From positions 1-45,250 of the forward strand of contig NZ_BJDI01000020.1 of assembly GCF_005405065.1 (NCBI RefSeq): DNA of 45,250 bases, read 5' to 3'. Shown piece after piece: positions 26,248-35,037 of the stretch. The DNA comes from Lactiplantibacillus nangangensis (GTDB taxonomy: Bacteria > Bacillota > Bacilli > Lactobacillales > Lactobacillaceae). The notes under the pieces are model-generated. The model was not told the origin of the DNA, did no database searches, and saw nothing but the letters and a program-made list of their open reading frames with translations. The position numbers and the translations under genes were made by a program. Numbering within the stretch: position 1 is the first letter of the stretch; each line of letters begins with the position of its first letter.

Positions 26248-27963
26248 TTGAATTGGAAAAGTAAAATTGGGTTGGGGTTACTGATTAGTTGTACCGCTTT
26301 AACACCGGCATTGAATGCGGATGCGGCGACAACTTATCAGCGGTCAAAGCAGCATTCAGTTGCTAGTCGGCCCTATTATGCCAAAAGTAACGCGGGGAGT
26401 ACTTATCAGCTTAAAGGGTCTGCTAAGAAGACTACTTTAAGGGCGAACCATGCTTTGAAGAACTATCGGTCAACGACTTGGATGAAGACTAAGACGATGA
26501 CGTTGAAGCGTAAAGGCAAGTCCACCACTTATTATTATGTTAGAAATGCCAAGAACGGGGCGACTGGCTGGGTTAAGCCATCGTATTTGAAAGCTGGTAA
26601 GAATTTCCAGGGTCAAAATGCGAAACGGAGTTCTGGGCGTTACAAGCGCGCCAAAACTGGTAAGTATTTCAATATTAGTGGCAATAATAATTATGTCAAA
26701 TTTGGCAAAGGTACCACGTTGTCTGCTTCGGCGACATATACACGTTCAAAGACGCGAACGATTTATAAATCTGGTAAAGCTTACCAATATGACTATATTA
26801 CTAGTGGCAAATCCCATGGGTGGACTTGGCACAGTTATTTGAAGACGGCACCAAAGCCGAAGCCATTTGGCACGACTAAGAAAGTTCGCACAAGTAATGG
26901 CATCAGCTACTATCAAACGAGCGGCAATGTCTTGTCAGCTTATTCTGGCAAAAACTTCTCAACCGTTAATGTGGGTGCCCAATACGTGATGCCAAAGCCT
27001 AGAAATTACGGGACTAGTGCAACGTTCAATGTGCCAGCGCATTTTGAAACTAAGGCTGGCACGATCAGTCGTTTACGGAGTACGGCGGATGCTGCGAGTC
27101 GGTATTCGTTTAAGACGGCTGTTTACTTACCAATTGACTATCCTGGTTTCTCAAGCCAAGCCGTATTTGGTGATCCACAAAGTGCCGCTTTCTCGAAGAA
27201 TGACCGGTATTTATATGTGATGTATAACGATCCAAAGGAATCAACGAAGATCATGGCTAATCGGACTGGCTGGGTCATTCGCTATGATTGGGCTGCGGTG
27301 ACTCGAAACGGCGCTATTCGGACTTTACGTCAAGATACCAATGCCTACTTCCATGGTAAGATTGCGAAACCATCGTATATGACGGTGGGACCAAAATTCC
27401 AGTCTGGACATGTGCAATCATTGGCGTTAAATCCAAAGACGAATGAATTGTGGTTCATTAAAGCGTACAAGGATAGTTTGACTGCCACAGCGCAACGTTT
27501 GAATCAAAACACTTTGAAGCCCGATGCTTCGGTCAACTTTAAGTTGAATTCCAACGTTCACATGGGAAGCACCTTGACCTTTGATAACGCTGGGAATGCT
27601 TATTTCTGGACGCAAACAGCCAGCACCTCATGGGCCCCTAAGAACTCGGTTAAGTTCTACAAAGGACAACTGGGTACCAATAACGTGCATTTCAAGTTAG
27701 TCATGCAAGGCTTACGGCGCGCGCCAGGTGGTGTCGTGCAATCAGCCAGCTACAATCCACGGGACGGCCGTTTCTATGTTGTTTCAGACGACAGCATTTT
27801 CTCAGTGCCAACGTCTAAAATCGGCAACTTACGGACTAGTGATGTGAGTGCCACCAACTTTAGAGGCAATCGTGAATTTGAAGGCTTGATGTTTAAGCAC
27901 AACACGAATGCTGGGTACTTATTGACCAACAAAGGCCCTGAAATCATGCAGATGGTACGTTAA
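26248..27963 (+). CDS. Secreted protein with SH3/GW-like modules and propeller-like domain
   Basis: The 571 aa product starts at TTG, with GAGGGGG upstream. The signal peptide is residues 1-26 (cut after NADA). About residues 55-205 hold two SH3b/GW-type wall-binding modules, each with a Y-x-x-NAKNGATGWVKPSYLK-like end (GWVKPSYLK, then GWTWHSYLK). From about 215 the rest is beta-strand-rich with blocks such as SKNDRYLYVMYNDP, NPKTNELWFI and NPRDGRFYVV, spaced as in a beta-propeller. It is very basic. It is an extracellular wall-associated protein of unknown function. Repeat B4 starts one base after its stop. Confidence 0.8.
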   Translation: MNWKSKIGLGLLISCTALTPALNADAATTYQRSKQHSVASRPYYAKSNAGSTYQLKGSAKKTTLRANHALKNYRSTTWMKTKTMTLKRKGKSTTYYYVRNAKNGATGWVKPSYLKAGKNFQGQNAKRSSGRYKRAKTGKYFNISGNNNYVKFGKGTTLSASATYTRSKTRTIYKSGKAYQYDYITSGKSHGWTWHSYLKTAPKPKPFGTTKKVRTSNGISYYQTSGNVLSAYSGKNFSTVNVGAQYVMPKPRNYGTSATFNVPAHFETKAGTISRLRSTADAASRYSFKTAVYLPIDYPGFSSQAVFGDPQSAAFSKNDRYLYVMYNDPKESTKIMANRTGWVIRYDWAAVTRNGAIRTLRQDTNAYFHGKIAKPSYMTVGPKFQSGHVQSLALNPKTNELWFIKAYKDSLTATAQRLNQNTLKPDASVNFKLNSNVHMGSTLTFDNAGNAYFWTQTASTSWAPKNSVKFYKGQLGTNNVHFKLVMQGLRRAPGGVVQSASYNPRDGRFYVVSDDSIFSVPTSKIGNLRTSDVSATNFRGNREFEGLMFKHNTNAGYLLTNKGPEIMQMVR

Positions 27964-27964
27964 G

Positions 27965-28122
27965 TTGCCGCTTCGGGCGGACTGGCATACCGCTGGAACG
28001 TGGTGGCCACGGTTGTGAGCCAAAAGGCGGTCTCACAAGCCGGGCTCTTACTAAGTCGGGAAAAGCACCCAACTAAGTAAAATTTCACCACTGAGCAGTA
28101 TGCCAGTCCGCCCTACGCTGAA
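27965..28122 (+). repeat. Intergenic repeat family B, copy B4
   Basis: It begins TTGCCGCTTCGGGCGG one base after the stop codon of the secreted protein. P1 GGGCGGACTGGCATACCGCT pairs with AGCAGTATGCCAGTCCGCCC. P3 is TTGTGAG/CTCACAA. P4 is TTACTAAGTCGGG/CCCAACTAAGTAA. GGAACGTGGTGGCCAC is conserved. It ends 84 bases before the terminator, so it is in the 3' UTR. Confidence 0.9.
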
Positions 28123-28205
28123 TAGATCGACTTTTGAATAAAGGTTGGTCGATTCATTAATGATTACTAAAATAGTTTGAAAGATAATCTATGTCTCAAT
28201 GGATG

Positions 28206-28241
28206 AGGAATCAATTCAGTTTTGAATTGGTTCCTTTTTTG
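28206..28241 (+). terminator. Terminator after repeat B4
   Basis: AGGAATCAATTCA pairs with TGAATTGGTTCCT, followed by TTTTTT. It ends the secreted-protein transcript beyond the repeat. Confidence 0.85.
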
Positions 28242-28373
28242 GGCCAAATTTAGAACTGAAACTTCATTTGAGTAAAAAGAGACAGAGCGAGTACAATTAC
28301 TTTGCAACCAAGCAAAGTGATTTCTTGTCAGTCATATGGGTTTGTTGGAGCAGTTTGATAGAAGGGGTTAGCG

Positions 28374-29492
28374 ATGGTAGAACAATTCCGTGAGCTAGAA
28401 GAACTATCGGTGAAACTTAAAAAGCAAGCAGACTTACACTGTTTAAACGCAGATTATTTGAACGTTTACTTTGAAAACAGTTCCTTTGAAGACTATTTAA
28501 CACAACATTTAGCCCCGTATTTTTTGAATTCAGTGGAAGATAACCCTCCTCAATTTAACGTGTATTGTTTTATGCTGAATGACATTGAAAAATTTGCAGG
28601 CTTGTTCACACAGGTACAAAAGATTAAGCATTATTCTCTGAGTGAAAATAAAGTTTATCAGAAACTTGCAGTCCCCATTTCTGATTGTGAAAATTTCGTC
28701 TATGATCCACAGAATCATAGTATTATTCAGGCCAAAAATAATGAAATTACCATCTTTTCGAACAGCTCGCATTACAACCAAGCTTGCAAGCGCGTTATTC
28801 GTGATGAATTAATTTATGGGCTAACGCAAGTCAATGATAATCCGGCCATTTTGTTACATTCAGCTTGTGCCATGAGTCAGGATGGTAAAGGAATTTTAAT
28901 TTGTGGCGATAAAGGCGCAGGCAAAACGACTACTTTGGTTAACCTACTTGCTGCAGGTTATGATTTGGTTAGCAACGATTTGACTTTCGCTAAAATGATT
29001 GATGGTGAGGTTTTTGTGAAAGGAACACCGGAAAGCATCAATGTTGGTTTTGGGACAGCAGCAAAATTTAGCCAACTGAGAGATATCATTCCGCCTAAAA
29101 TGGCGAATTTGAGTGATCATGAGTTATGGCAGACGCACTTAAAACCAGAACTGGATTGGCAAAATCTTGCTAAAAGATTTCACGTCAACCTTGTCTCAGG
29201 ATGGGTGAGACTGGGGACAATCCTATTTCCAAAAATTGGTGAAAACTTGTTAACAAAAACTAATCAGCTTAGCCAGTTACGGTTGAAACGTGAGCTGGAA
29301 AATAACTATCGGGGCATTATTGTTGGTAATAATGTCCCTTGGTCTTCAATTATTCAAAAACGATTAGCATGCGTGAATCAGACTCGTGTAAACCTGTTGC
29401 GTAATCGGCTACTTGATACGGAAGCAATTTCCGTGAGGTATTCGGGGGGGAAAGACGTGCTATTGTCTGCAATTCAGAATAGAATCCGGTAG
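28374..29492 (+). CDS. Orphan HPr-kinase-like (HprK-related) ATPase
   Basis: The 372 aa product has an N-terminal 150 residues of no known fold. A C-terminal P-loop domain of the HPr kinase/PEPCK type follows: LLHSACAMSQDGKGILICGDKGAGKTTTL with Walker A at 178-185, and LVSNDLTF (SND at 200-202), equivalent to the HprK D-D region. True HprK phosphorylates Ser46 of HPr. This protein is longer, lacks the HprK N-terminal domain and stands alone. Related kinases act in some peptide-modification clusters, but no peptide or partner is visible here. The gene is more AT-rich than its neighbours, suggesting transfer. RBS GAAGGGG precedes the ATG. Confidence 0.72.
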   Translation: MVEQFRELEELSVKLKKQADLHCLNADYLNVYFENSSFEDYLTQHLAPYFLNSVEDNPPQFNVYCFMLNDIEKFAGLFTQVQKIKHYSLSENKVYQKLAVPISDCENFVYDPQNHSIIQAKNNEITIFSNSSHYNQACKRVIRDELIYGLTQVNDNPAILLHSACAMSQDGKGILICGDKGAGKTTTLVNLLAAGYDLVSNDLTFAKMIDGEVFVKGTPESINVGFGTAAKFSQLRDIIPPKMANLSDHELWQTHLKPELDWQNLAKRFHVNLVSGWVRLGTILFPKIGENLLTKTNQLSQLRLKRELENNYRGIIVGNNVPWSSIIQKRLACVNQTRVNLLRNRLLDTEAISVRYSGGKDVLLSAIQNRIR

Positions 29493-29572
29493 TCAGAAAT
29501 AGGCCGTTAAACTTTACCACGCTTGAATTAACGATTAATTGTACTAGGATTTTTTACTTAGGATTGATTAAA

Positions 29573-29630
29573 CTAATAGCACGTTGATTACTCATGAATA
29601 GATTGGGTAATCAGCGTGCTATTAGTTTTT
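29573..29630. terminator. Terminator after the HprK-like gene
   Basis: CTAATAGCACGTTGATTAC (29573-29591) pairs with GTAATCAGCGTGCTATTAG (29607-29625), with a T-run after it. It may also serve the convergent S41-like gene. Confidence 0.85.
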
Positions 29631-29649
29631 AGTCGAGTAGATGGAAATG

Positions 29650-30657
29650 CTAAGACGTTAGTGCTGCATCGCTTTTAATTTTAGCGGCTAATTCAGCCAG
29701 AAAATCTTTATCCAGTGGTTGCTGCTTGGTATAGTCGGCCTTATCAGTAGCTGGCATAGGCGCATAAACCGGCAGAAATGTCGGTGAAATCGGGTCGTTA
29801 TTGAATGTTTGCTTACCGTTAATGGGAGCGGAGGTGGTGATGCTGCCAACTGTAATCACGGCAACGGCTTGATGTTGGCCAATAACGACGGTCTTATTTT
29901 GACTAGTTGCGCCAGCTGTGTCGCGACCAACAATCGTCACGCGGGGATTGTGTGCGAGGGCAATAATCGTAAATTCCGCCGCACTGGCGGTTGTTTGGTC
30001 GGTAATGACATAAATCCGCTTATTTAATAATTTACCCGTCGACGCCAACGGTTCAGAATCATGCGCCATGCCACCAGTGACCTGATGTTTTGTCAGTCGT
30101 ACTTTGAATGCTTTGCCGTGGTTGTCGACATCAGACCATAGCGTGCCATTTGGAATTAACGCGCTTAGGCCGGCCACCATTGGGTACACGTCGCCACCGG
30201 TGTTGTGCACAAAATTCAAGATGATGCTGTGATCATGACGCACTTGTTGGACTTGTTTCGTTAATGTTTTGACGTAGCGTTGTCTTTTTTTAGCACTATT
30301 AGTGTAAAAAGCGGGGACGTTAATGATCTTAAGTTGTCCGACAGTTGTGGTTGACGGCTGGGTGATGTGTTCGATTTTTCCCAATGATGAGACAGCCCAA
30401 GAATGAGAATTACCAGCAGACAGCGCTTTACTCAGCTCTTTGACGGTTTTAATTTTCTTCCCATGATCGGTTTGTTTGAGGACTTGTTCCCATGCTTGTG
30501 AATCTTCAATGAGGCCTTCCTTAGACATCATCGTGATAGCAGGAGTCGCATCAAAAGCGGGCTTGGACTCTTTTGGCTTAGTACAGCCTGAAATTGTTAA
30601 GCCGAGGATTGTCACGGCTATACCAGTGAACAACTTTTTTGAAATGTAACTAATCAT
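29650..30657 (-). CDS. S41-family peptidase-like lipoprotein
   Basis: The 335 aa product has a lipobox LTISGC with Cys25 after a basic start, so it is lipid-anchored outside the membrane. The S41 core follows: SIILNFVHNTGGDVYPMVAGL (family D-x-R-x-N-x-G-G, here N-F-V-H-N-T-G-G), DQTTASAAEFT with the expected nucleophile Ser, then VGRDTAGATSQ. The Lys of CtpA-type enzymes (GKG) is not there; TAGAT resembles the tricorn/IRBP-like S41 branch. There is no PDZ domain. RBS AAGGTG precedes the ATG. The substrate is unknown. Confidence 0.8.
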   Translation of the reverse strand: MISYISKKLFTGIAVTILGLTISGCTKPKESKPAFDATPAITMMSKEGLIEDSQAWEQVLKQTDHGKKIKTVKELSKALSAGNSHSWAVSSLGKIEHITQPSTTTVGQLKIINVPAFYTNSAKKRQRYVKTLTKQVQQVRHDHSIILNFVHNTGGDVYPMVAGLSALIPNGTLWSDVDNHGKAFKVRLTKHQVTGGMAHDSEPLASTGKLLNKRIYVITDQTTASAAEFTIIALAHNPRVTIVGRDTAGATSQNKTVVIGQHQAVAVITVGSITTSAPINGKQTFNNDPISPTFLPVYAPMPATDKADYTKQQPLDKDFLAELAAKIKSDAALTS

Positions 30658-30805
30658 GCCAGCACCTTCAATCCGTTATAATCATGTTCATCTATTCACA
30701 ATCAATATAACACCCTGACTGGTGATTACAACCTGTTTTCTTCAAAATAGTCTTTACTAATCAAAACAGATTGAGGTAACGACTGTTAAGCAAAATTCCG
30801 TATCA

Positions 30806-30849
30806 AAAAAACGTCTTCACAAAGCTGAACAGCCTCGTGAAGACGTTTT
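30806..30849 (-). terminator. Terminator of the DUF871-acetyltransferase operon
   Basis: The stem ACGTCTTCAC/GTGAAGACGT has a 16-base loop and U-run on the minus strand, just after the acetyltransferase stop. Confidence 0.88.
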
Positions 30850-30857
30850 AGAATTCG

Positions 30858-32042
30858 TTAAAAGTAATCGATCAATGCCGGTGCTTCATGTACTAGCACG
30901 TGGTCCAATCGTTTCGCTGCGGCGATGTCACCGGTAATTTGGCCGTGTTGCCATTCGCTAGCTAGTGAACGGGTGCCAAATAGGGCTTTCGTCAATTGCT
31001 GAATGCTTAGTTGCAAATCTGAACGCTTCGTGAGATCGGTGGTGACGCGATTCATCGTCACTTTGTCGGCCGTCACCTGTAGCTCCCAAATACCTTGGTT
31101 TTGCGCCAAGGTCTCATCGGTCACGGCTAACCGAATTGGGGCTAAGTCGCCACCGGCAAATGGATACCGTTTGATGAAGGCATGGAGTAAAACGATTCGC
31201 GCCATCATGTAAGGCGTTGTCTTGACGGTCAGTGGGTAAGGATCAGCTAACAAATCTAAGCCGTGTTCGTCACTCGGTCCCTCATAACTGAACGTTTCAA
31301 ATGAGGTGCCATGCTTCGTGACAAAGTTAGCGAGCCGTTCAAACGCGACTGGCGTGCTGGTCGTCCATTCTTGGATGGCAAAATTAGTGGCTTGCCGTTC
31401 ATAAATCAGATACCCTTCAATTTGGTCACTCGCATTGCGATAGATGGCGACTGACCAGTCATGTTTCAGACTGAGATAGTGTAACCACCAAGCTGGCCGA
31501 ATCACGCCGCCACGCTGATTGATTGGCTGAGCGGCATAAAAGTCGTTAACTAACGCCAAGCCTTCGTTACCGTAACGCGTCACTGTGCCACTGAAGTCGC
31601 TTGGCTTAAGCCGTGGTAAGTCTTTAGCGGCAATCGTTTGAGTCGCATGGTTGAAAGTCTGTTCATAGCCGAATTTCCGATAGTAACCATATGAAAATGG
31701 GGCCAGATAGGATAAGGCAACTTTTTTTGTGGCCATTTCGTTGAGCGCCGCTGTGAGTAATTTTCCCGCACCACCACGACCAGAATATTCTGGCGCACTC
31801 ATCACGTCGCCAATCCCATTCATCTGATAGGTGACGCCGTGAAAGTTGACCTGAAACGGTAGGCTATACAAACCACTGACTAATTTGTCATGGTCATGTA
31901 AGCCGTAGATCCAGCCGTGTTGGTAGCGGTCCATGAAGAACGCCCGTCGTTCAGGCGTATCGTCGCGATTAAAGGCATATTGGTATAACTGATAAAAGGC
32001 TTCGCGGTCCTCATCAGTCGTTAACCGTAAATTTTCCGTCAT
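30858..32042 (-). CDS. Eis-type GNAT acetyltransferase
   Basis: The 394 aa product is a three-part Eis-like protein. The N-terminal GNAT domain carries the acetyl-CoA loop SGRGGAGKLL (residues 87-96). A second GNAT-like domain follows, and a C-terminal SCP2-like domain ends in Phe. In Eis the C-terminal carboxylate on Phe takes part in catalysis, and the ending ALIDYF fits. YGYYRKFGYE carries the expected Tyr. It acetylates amines; the target here is unknown. It follows the DUF871 gene by 14 bases, so it is in the same sugar-controlled operon. Confidence 0.87.
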   Translation of the reverse strand: MTENLRLTTDEDREAFYQLYQYAFNRDDTPERRAFFMDRYQHGWIYGLHDHDKLVSGLYSLPFQVNFHGVTYQMNGIGDVMSAPEYSGRGGAGKLLTAALNEMATKKVALSYLAPFSYGYYRKFGYEQTFNHATQTIAAKDLPRLKPSDFSGTVTRYGNEGLALVNDFYAAQPINQRGGVIRPAWWLHYLSLKHDWSVAIYRNASDQIEGYLIYERQATNFAIQEWTTSTPVAFERLANFVTKHGTSFETFSYEGPSDEHGLDLLADPYPLTVKTTPYMMARIVLLHAFIKRYPFAGGDLAPIRLAVTDETLAQNQGIWELQVTADKVTMNRVTTDLTKRSDLQLSIQQLTKALFGTRSLASEWQHGQITGDIAAAKRLDHVLVHEAPALIDYF

Positions 32043-32056
32043 CAGTTACCCCTTCC

Positions 32057-33148
32057 TTAGTTAGCAGGTAAAAATTTGAAGTCCATCCAAGGCACTAATA
32101 AGCCCATAATTGGGTGTTCTTCAGCTGGAATATGACCAACCACGTTGATCCGACCGGTGTTCTTGAAATCGCGTAACGCAATTTGGGTTTCGCCTTTGTA
32201 TTGGCCGTATTGGTCGTTATCGATTAAGACATCGCCAACATGGACATCATCAGTATGGTGGGCTGGGAAGGCTTCATCTTTGTAGATGACTCGCGTCTGT
32301 GAAGAACGGATGACGTAGTCGGAACAGTCGCCACGATAGGTTTGCGATTGATTGAAGAGCGCTGCTTTTTCAGCGTCCGACAAGTCAGCTGGTGTCTCAA
32401 CGTGTAACAAGGGGAGTGGGCTGAAGAAGACTTCACTAGCAGCCTTCAATTCGGCTTCACTGGCATAGGCGTTTCCAATTAACACGTCATCGATTAAGCC
32501 GGTCATTTTCAAATGTTGAACTTGGGTCGCAATTGGTAAGCCCCGGTGATCTTCCAAGGTGCAGAGACCATCTTGCATTGGCCAAGGACCATAAGTGGCG
32601 TCGTTTGAAGAAACGAAGGCCGCGGTGTTGATGCAGTAGTGGCGGTATTGTTGCGACGTTTCGACAAAGTAGTTATAGCCTAAGCCGGTATATTGTTGTG
32701 GGTAGAAGTTATGTGAACCCAACAAGTTATCTTTTTCAGGGTAGAAGTCCATGATCGTATCGACGTAGTGGGTTCCTTTAGACATGTTAACTTCGATCTT
32801 GATGCCATATTCGTTGTGGGTCATGCGGGCTTCTTCTTGGCCAGTAAAGCCAAGGTCTAAACGGACACCCCAAGCACCTAAATTGTGGAAGAATGACAGG
32901 TCGTCATAAGAAACGCCTAGTTGTTTGAATAAACCGGGGTTCACGTCGACCATCACTTGTAAGCCAAGTTTGTTGGCATAAGTGATAACTTTTTTAAAGT
33001 TTGCGACCACTTCATCTTTGTCACCCTTGATTTCAAGCAGTGAGGTGAAGACGCGTTGATAACCATACTTCGCTGCCAAATCTAAATAAGCAGCATCCTT
33101 TTCAAAGGTAGACCGTTCAGGATAGACGGATACGCCAAGTTTACTCAT
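32057..33148 (-). CDS. DUF871 / MupG-type TIM-barrel glycosidase
   Basis: The 363 aa product has the DUF871 signature start KLGVSVYPERSTFEKDAAYL and GAWGVRLDLGFTGQEEARMTHNEYGIKIEVNMS. A short C-terminal barrel domain ends near MGLLVPWMDF. Staphylococcal MupG of this family cleaves MurNAc-6-phosphate-GlcNAc after PTS uptake; other members sit with cellobiose PTS genes. RBS GGAGG precedes the ATG. The promoter region carries a perfect cre box and the GntR operator also found at the PTS genes, so the protein probably handles a phosphorylated disaccharide. Confidence 0.88.
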   Translation of the reverse strand: MSKLGVSVYPERSTFEKDAAYLDLAAKYGYQRVFTSLLEIKGDKDEVVANFKKVITYANKLGLQVMVDVNPGLFKQLGVSYDDLSFFHNLGAWGVRLDLGFTGQEEARMTHNEYGIKIEVNMSKGTHYVDTIMDFYPEKDNLLGSHNFYPQQYTGLGYNYFVETSQQYRHYCINTAAFVSSNDATYGPWPMQDGLCTLEDHRGLPIATQVQHLKMTGLIDDVLIGNAYASEAELKAASEVFFSPLPLLHVETPADLSDAEKAALFNQSQTYRGDCSDYVIRSSQTRVIYKDEAFPAHHTDDVHVGDVLIDNDQYGQYKGETQIALRDFKNTGRINVVGHIPAEEHPIMGLLVPWMDFKFLPAN

Positions 33149-33176
33149 AAAATAATTCCTCCATAATAGTCGTAGT

Positions 33177-33195
33177 TGTATTCGCTTTCATTGTA
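33177..33195 (-). promoter_or_regulatory. -10 box and perfect cre site of the DUF871 operon
   Basis: On the minus strand TACAAT (33195-33190) is followed directly by TGAAAGCGAATACA (33190-33177). The latter matches the cre consensus TGNAARCGNWWNCA at every position. CcpA bound at the transcription start should repress the operon on glucose. Confidence 0.75.
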
Positions 33196-33229
33196 GCATG
33201 ATTGATTGGTCCGTACCAGCGGAAAAGTG

Positions 33230-33249
33230 AAATTTGTTGGTACAAATTT
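33230..33249 (+). promoter_or_regulatory. GntR operator O3 upstream of the DUF871 promoter
   Basis: AAATTTGTTGGTACAAATTT has 8 bp inverted arms. It differs at two positions from O1 at 21432. It lies about 35-55 bases upstream of the -10, above the usual -35 position, so its effect may differ from that at the PTS promoter. Confidence 0.65.
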
Positions 33250-33308
33250 GAGCGCTGTTTTTATCGCTAGGATTATGCTACGATTTGAGTATTATATTAT
33301 AGTTTGCT

Positions 33309-33469
33309 TTGCCGCCTGCCGGTTGGGGCCTAAAACGCTGGAACGCTGTGGGCCATTTTAAAGCCAAAAAGCGGTCTTTAAAACTGGCCTTTTCCTAAGT
33401 CCGGGCAAAACCCACCCGCACTAAGGAAAATTTCACGGCTGAGCGTTTTAGGCCCCAACCTCTCGGCTA
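33309..33469 (+). repeat. Intergenic repeat family B, copy B5
   Basis: Ends TTGCCGCCTGCCGGTTG and CAACCTCTCGGCTA match B2. P1 GGGGCCTAAAACGCT/AGCGTTTTAGGCCCC is perfect and unlike other copies. P4 reads TTTTCCTTA-type (TTTTCCTAAGT/ACTAAGGAAAA) where others have TTTTACT/AGTAAAA, a compensated change. It faces B6 as an inverted pair 29 bp apart. Confidence 0.88.
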
Positions 33470-33498
33470 GCTAACCGTTCAACATTTTTAACTAACCT

Positions 33499-33652
33499 AA
33501 CGGCGGGTGGGCTGAAATTGGCTCAGTGGTGAAATTTCACTAGGTTGGCGTTGTTTGCCGACCTAGTGAAAGCCCAGCTTGTGAGACCGCCTTTTGGCTC
33601 ACAACTGTGGCCACCACGTTCCAGCCGATTTCAGACCACCCAGAGTGGCAAA
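33499..33652 (-). repeat. Intergenic repeat family B, copy B6
   Basis: P1 GGTGGTCTGAAATCGGCT pairs with AGCCAATTTCAGCCCACC. P4 TTTCACTAGGTCGGC pairs with GCCAACCTAGTGAAA, with compensated changes at several positions. P3 is TTGTGAG/CTCACAA. It ends 23 bases before the DUF2829 start codon, so it lies in that operon's leader in antisense orientation. Confidence 0.88.
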
Positions 33653-33675
33653 TTAATCACAATTATGGAGGAAAA

Positions 33676-33900
33676 ATGATGACATTTGAAGCAGTATTAC
33701 CCGCGTTGAAAAAAGGTCAAAAGGCCGTTCGAACTGGCTGGGAAGGGACCGAATTGTATGTGGTTTTACAACCAACCACGACCTATCAAGGTGACGTGTT
33801 GAATCCTTATTTCTTGATCAAGACCGCTGACGAAGCCTTTAGCTTATGGTCACCAACAGATTGCGATATTTTAGCCGAAGACTGGCAATTGGTCGACTAA
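33676..33900 (+). CDS. DUF2829 / Tad2-like small protein
   Basis: The 74 aa product carries the DUF2829 pattern: MTFEAVLPALKKGQKAVRTGW at the start, YFLIKTADEAFSLW in the middle and TDCDILAEDWQLVD at the end. Phage Tad2 proteins of this family bind and sequester the cyclic nucleotide signals of Thoeris (and some CBASS) immunity. Chromosomal members are poorly described. The start at 33676 has TGGAGG upstream; the longer frame from 33607 runs into repeat B6. Its stop overlaps the SDR start (TAATG), so it heads an operon with SDR, HIT and Nudix genes. Confidence 0.8.
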   Translation: MMTFEAVLPALKKGQKAVRTGWEGTELYVVLQPTTTYQGDVLNPYFLIKTADEAFSLWSPTDCDILAEDWQLVD

Positions 33901-34646
33901 TGCAATTTAGCGAGTATCAAGGCCAAACGATTCTCGTGACCGGCGCCGCTTCTGGCATCGGCTTGGCACAAACCCAAGCTTTCTTGGCGCAAGGAGCGAA
34001 CGTAATCGCCATTGATCGACAACTCCAACCAGCCGGACTCGTTAGTACCACCGCGTTAAACTACCAAGTTGCGGATGTCTGTGATGAAGTAGCGTTGGTC
34101 GCGGCAATTAAAGCGGGGGTGGCTGAACTGGGTCAACCCACGATTGTCTGCAATACGGCGGGTAAATTGGATGCGTATCGCCCGACTTTGGACACGAGCT
34201 TAACCCAGTGGCAGTCGATTTTAGCGACCGATTTAACGAGCCAATTTATTGTGACCAATACGGTTTTACCAGCGATGCTACAAGCTAAACACGGCGTTTT
34301 CGTGAACATGGCGTCGATTGCGGGGCTTGTCGCAGGTGGCGGTGGTGCGGCTTATACCGCGGCCAAGCATGCTATTATTGGCTATACGAAGCAACTCGAT
34401 TTGGATTACGCCGCCCAAGGTATTCGGGCGAACTGTATTGCCCCGGGCGCAATCGATACGCCGATGAACGCCGCGGACTTTGCGGGTGACGCGAAGATGG
34501 CTAAATGGGTCGCAAGTGAAACGCCAGCCAAACGTTGGGCTCAGCCGAGTGAAGTGGCGGACTTAACGTTATTTTTGGCCAGCAGGCACGCTGACTATAT
34601 TCATGGCACCGTCACCCCAATCGATGGCGGTTGGCTAGAAAAGTAG
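33900..34646 (+). CDS. Short-chain dehydrogenase/reductase
   Basis: The 248 aa classical SDR has cofactor loop TGAASGIG (14-21), a NTAG variant of NNAG, catalytic Ser in NMASIAG, YTAAK (Tyr-x3-Lys) and a PGAIDTPM tail. An acidic Asp after the second strand (VIAIDRQ) points to NAD rather than NADP. It resembles FabG-like 3-oxoacyl or sugar/polyol reductases; the substrate is not known. The start ATG overlaps the DUF2829 stop by one base, so they are translationally coupled. HIT and Nudix genes follow closely. Confidence 0.9.
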   Translation: MQFSEYQGQTILVTGAASGIGLAQTQAFLAQGANVIAIDRQLQPAGLVSTTALNYQVADVCDEVALVAAIKAGVAELGQPTIVCNTAGKLDAYRPTLDTSLTQWQSILATDLTSQFIVTNTVLPAMLQAKHGVFVNMASIAGLVAGGGGAAYTAAKHAIIGYTKQLDLDYAAQGIRANCIAPGAIDTPMNAADFAGDAKMAKWVASETPAKRWAQPSEVADLTLFLASRHADYIHGTVTPIDGGWLEK

Positions 34647-34655
34647 GTGAGTGTT

Positions 34656-35015
34656 ATGACGGACTGTATTTTTTGTCAACCACAACCATACGTCCTCGAA
34701 AACGAGCTGGCAGCGGCGTTTTTTGATATCCACCCGGTTAGTCGGGGCCATTTATTAATTATCCCTAAACACCATTACGCCACTTATTTCGACGTTCCGG
34801 CCGCTGATCGCCAAGCGATGGCGGCTTTGATTGACGATGCGAAAGATTATTTGGCTGCGCATTACCAGCCGGATGGGTATAATATTGGCATTAATGTTGG
34901 TGCGGCGGCTGGACAGACGGTGATGCACTGCCATGTGCATTTGATTCCGCGCTATCACGGCGATACGCCGCATCCGGAAGGTGGCATTCGTAAGATGTTG
35001 CCGGCTGAAAAATAG
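34656..35015 (+). CDS. HIT family nucleotide hydrolase/transferase
   Basis: The 119 aa Hint/HIT protein has Zn ligands CIFC at the start and the histidine triad H91-C-H93-V-H95-LIP. HIT proteins split nucleoside phosphoramidates, AMP-lysine or dinucleoside polyphosphates through a nucleotidyl-His intermediate. The start at 34656 has AGGTGAG upstream; the GTG at 34647 is inside that site. It lies nine bases after the SDR stop and 22 bases before the Nudix gene, all on one strand. Confidence 0.93.
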   Translation: MTDCIFCQPQPYVLENELAAAFFDIHPVSRGHLLIIPKHHYATYFDVPAADRQAMAALIDDAKDYLAAHYQPDGYNIGINVGAAAGQTVMHCHVHLIPRYHGDTPHPEGGIRKMLPAEK

Positions 35016-35037
35016 GATTGAGAGAAGGCACTTTTCA

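Noticed and set aside
33607-33675. N-terminal extension of the DUF2829 frame
   Set aside because: It runs through repeat B6 with no ribosome site, while the ATG at 33676 has TGGAGG upstream and begins the family domain.
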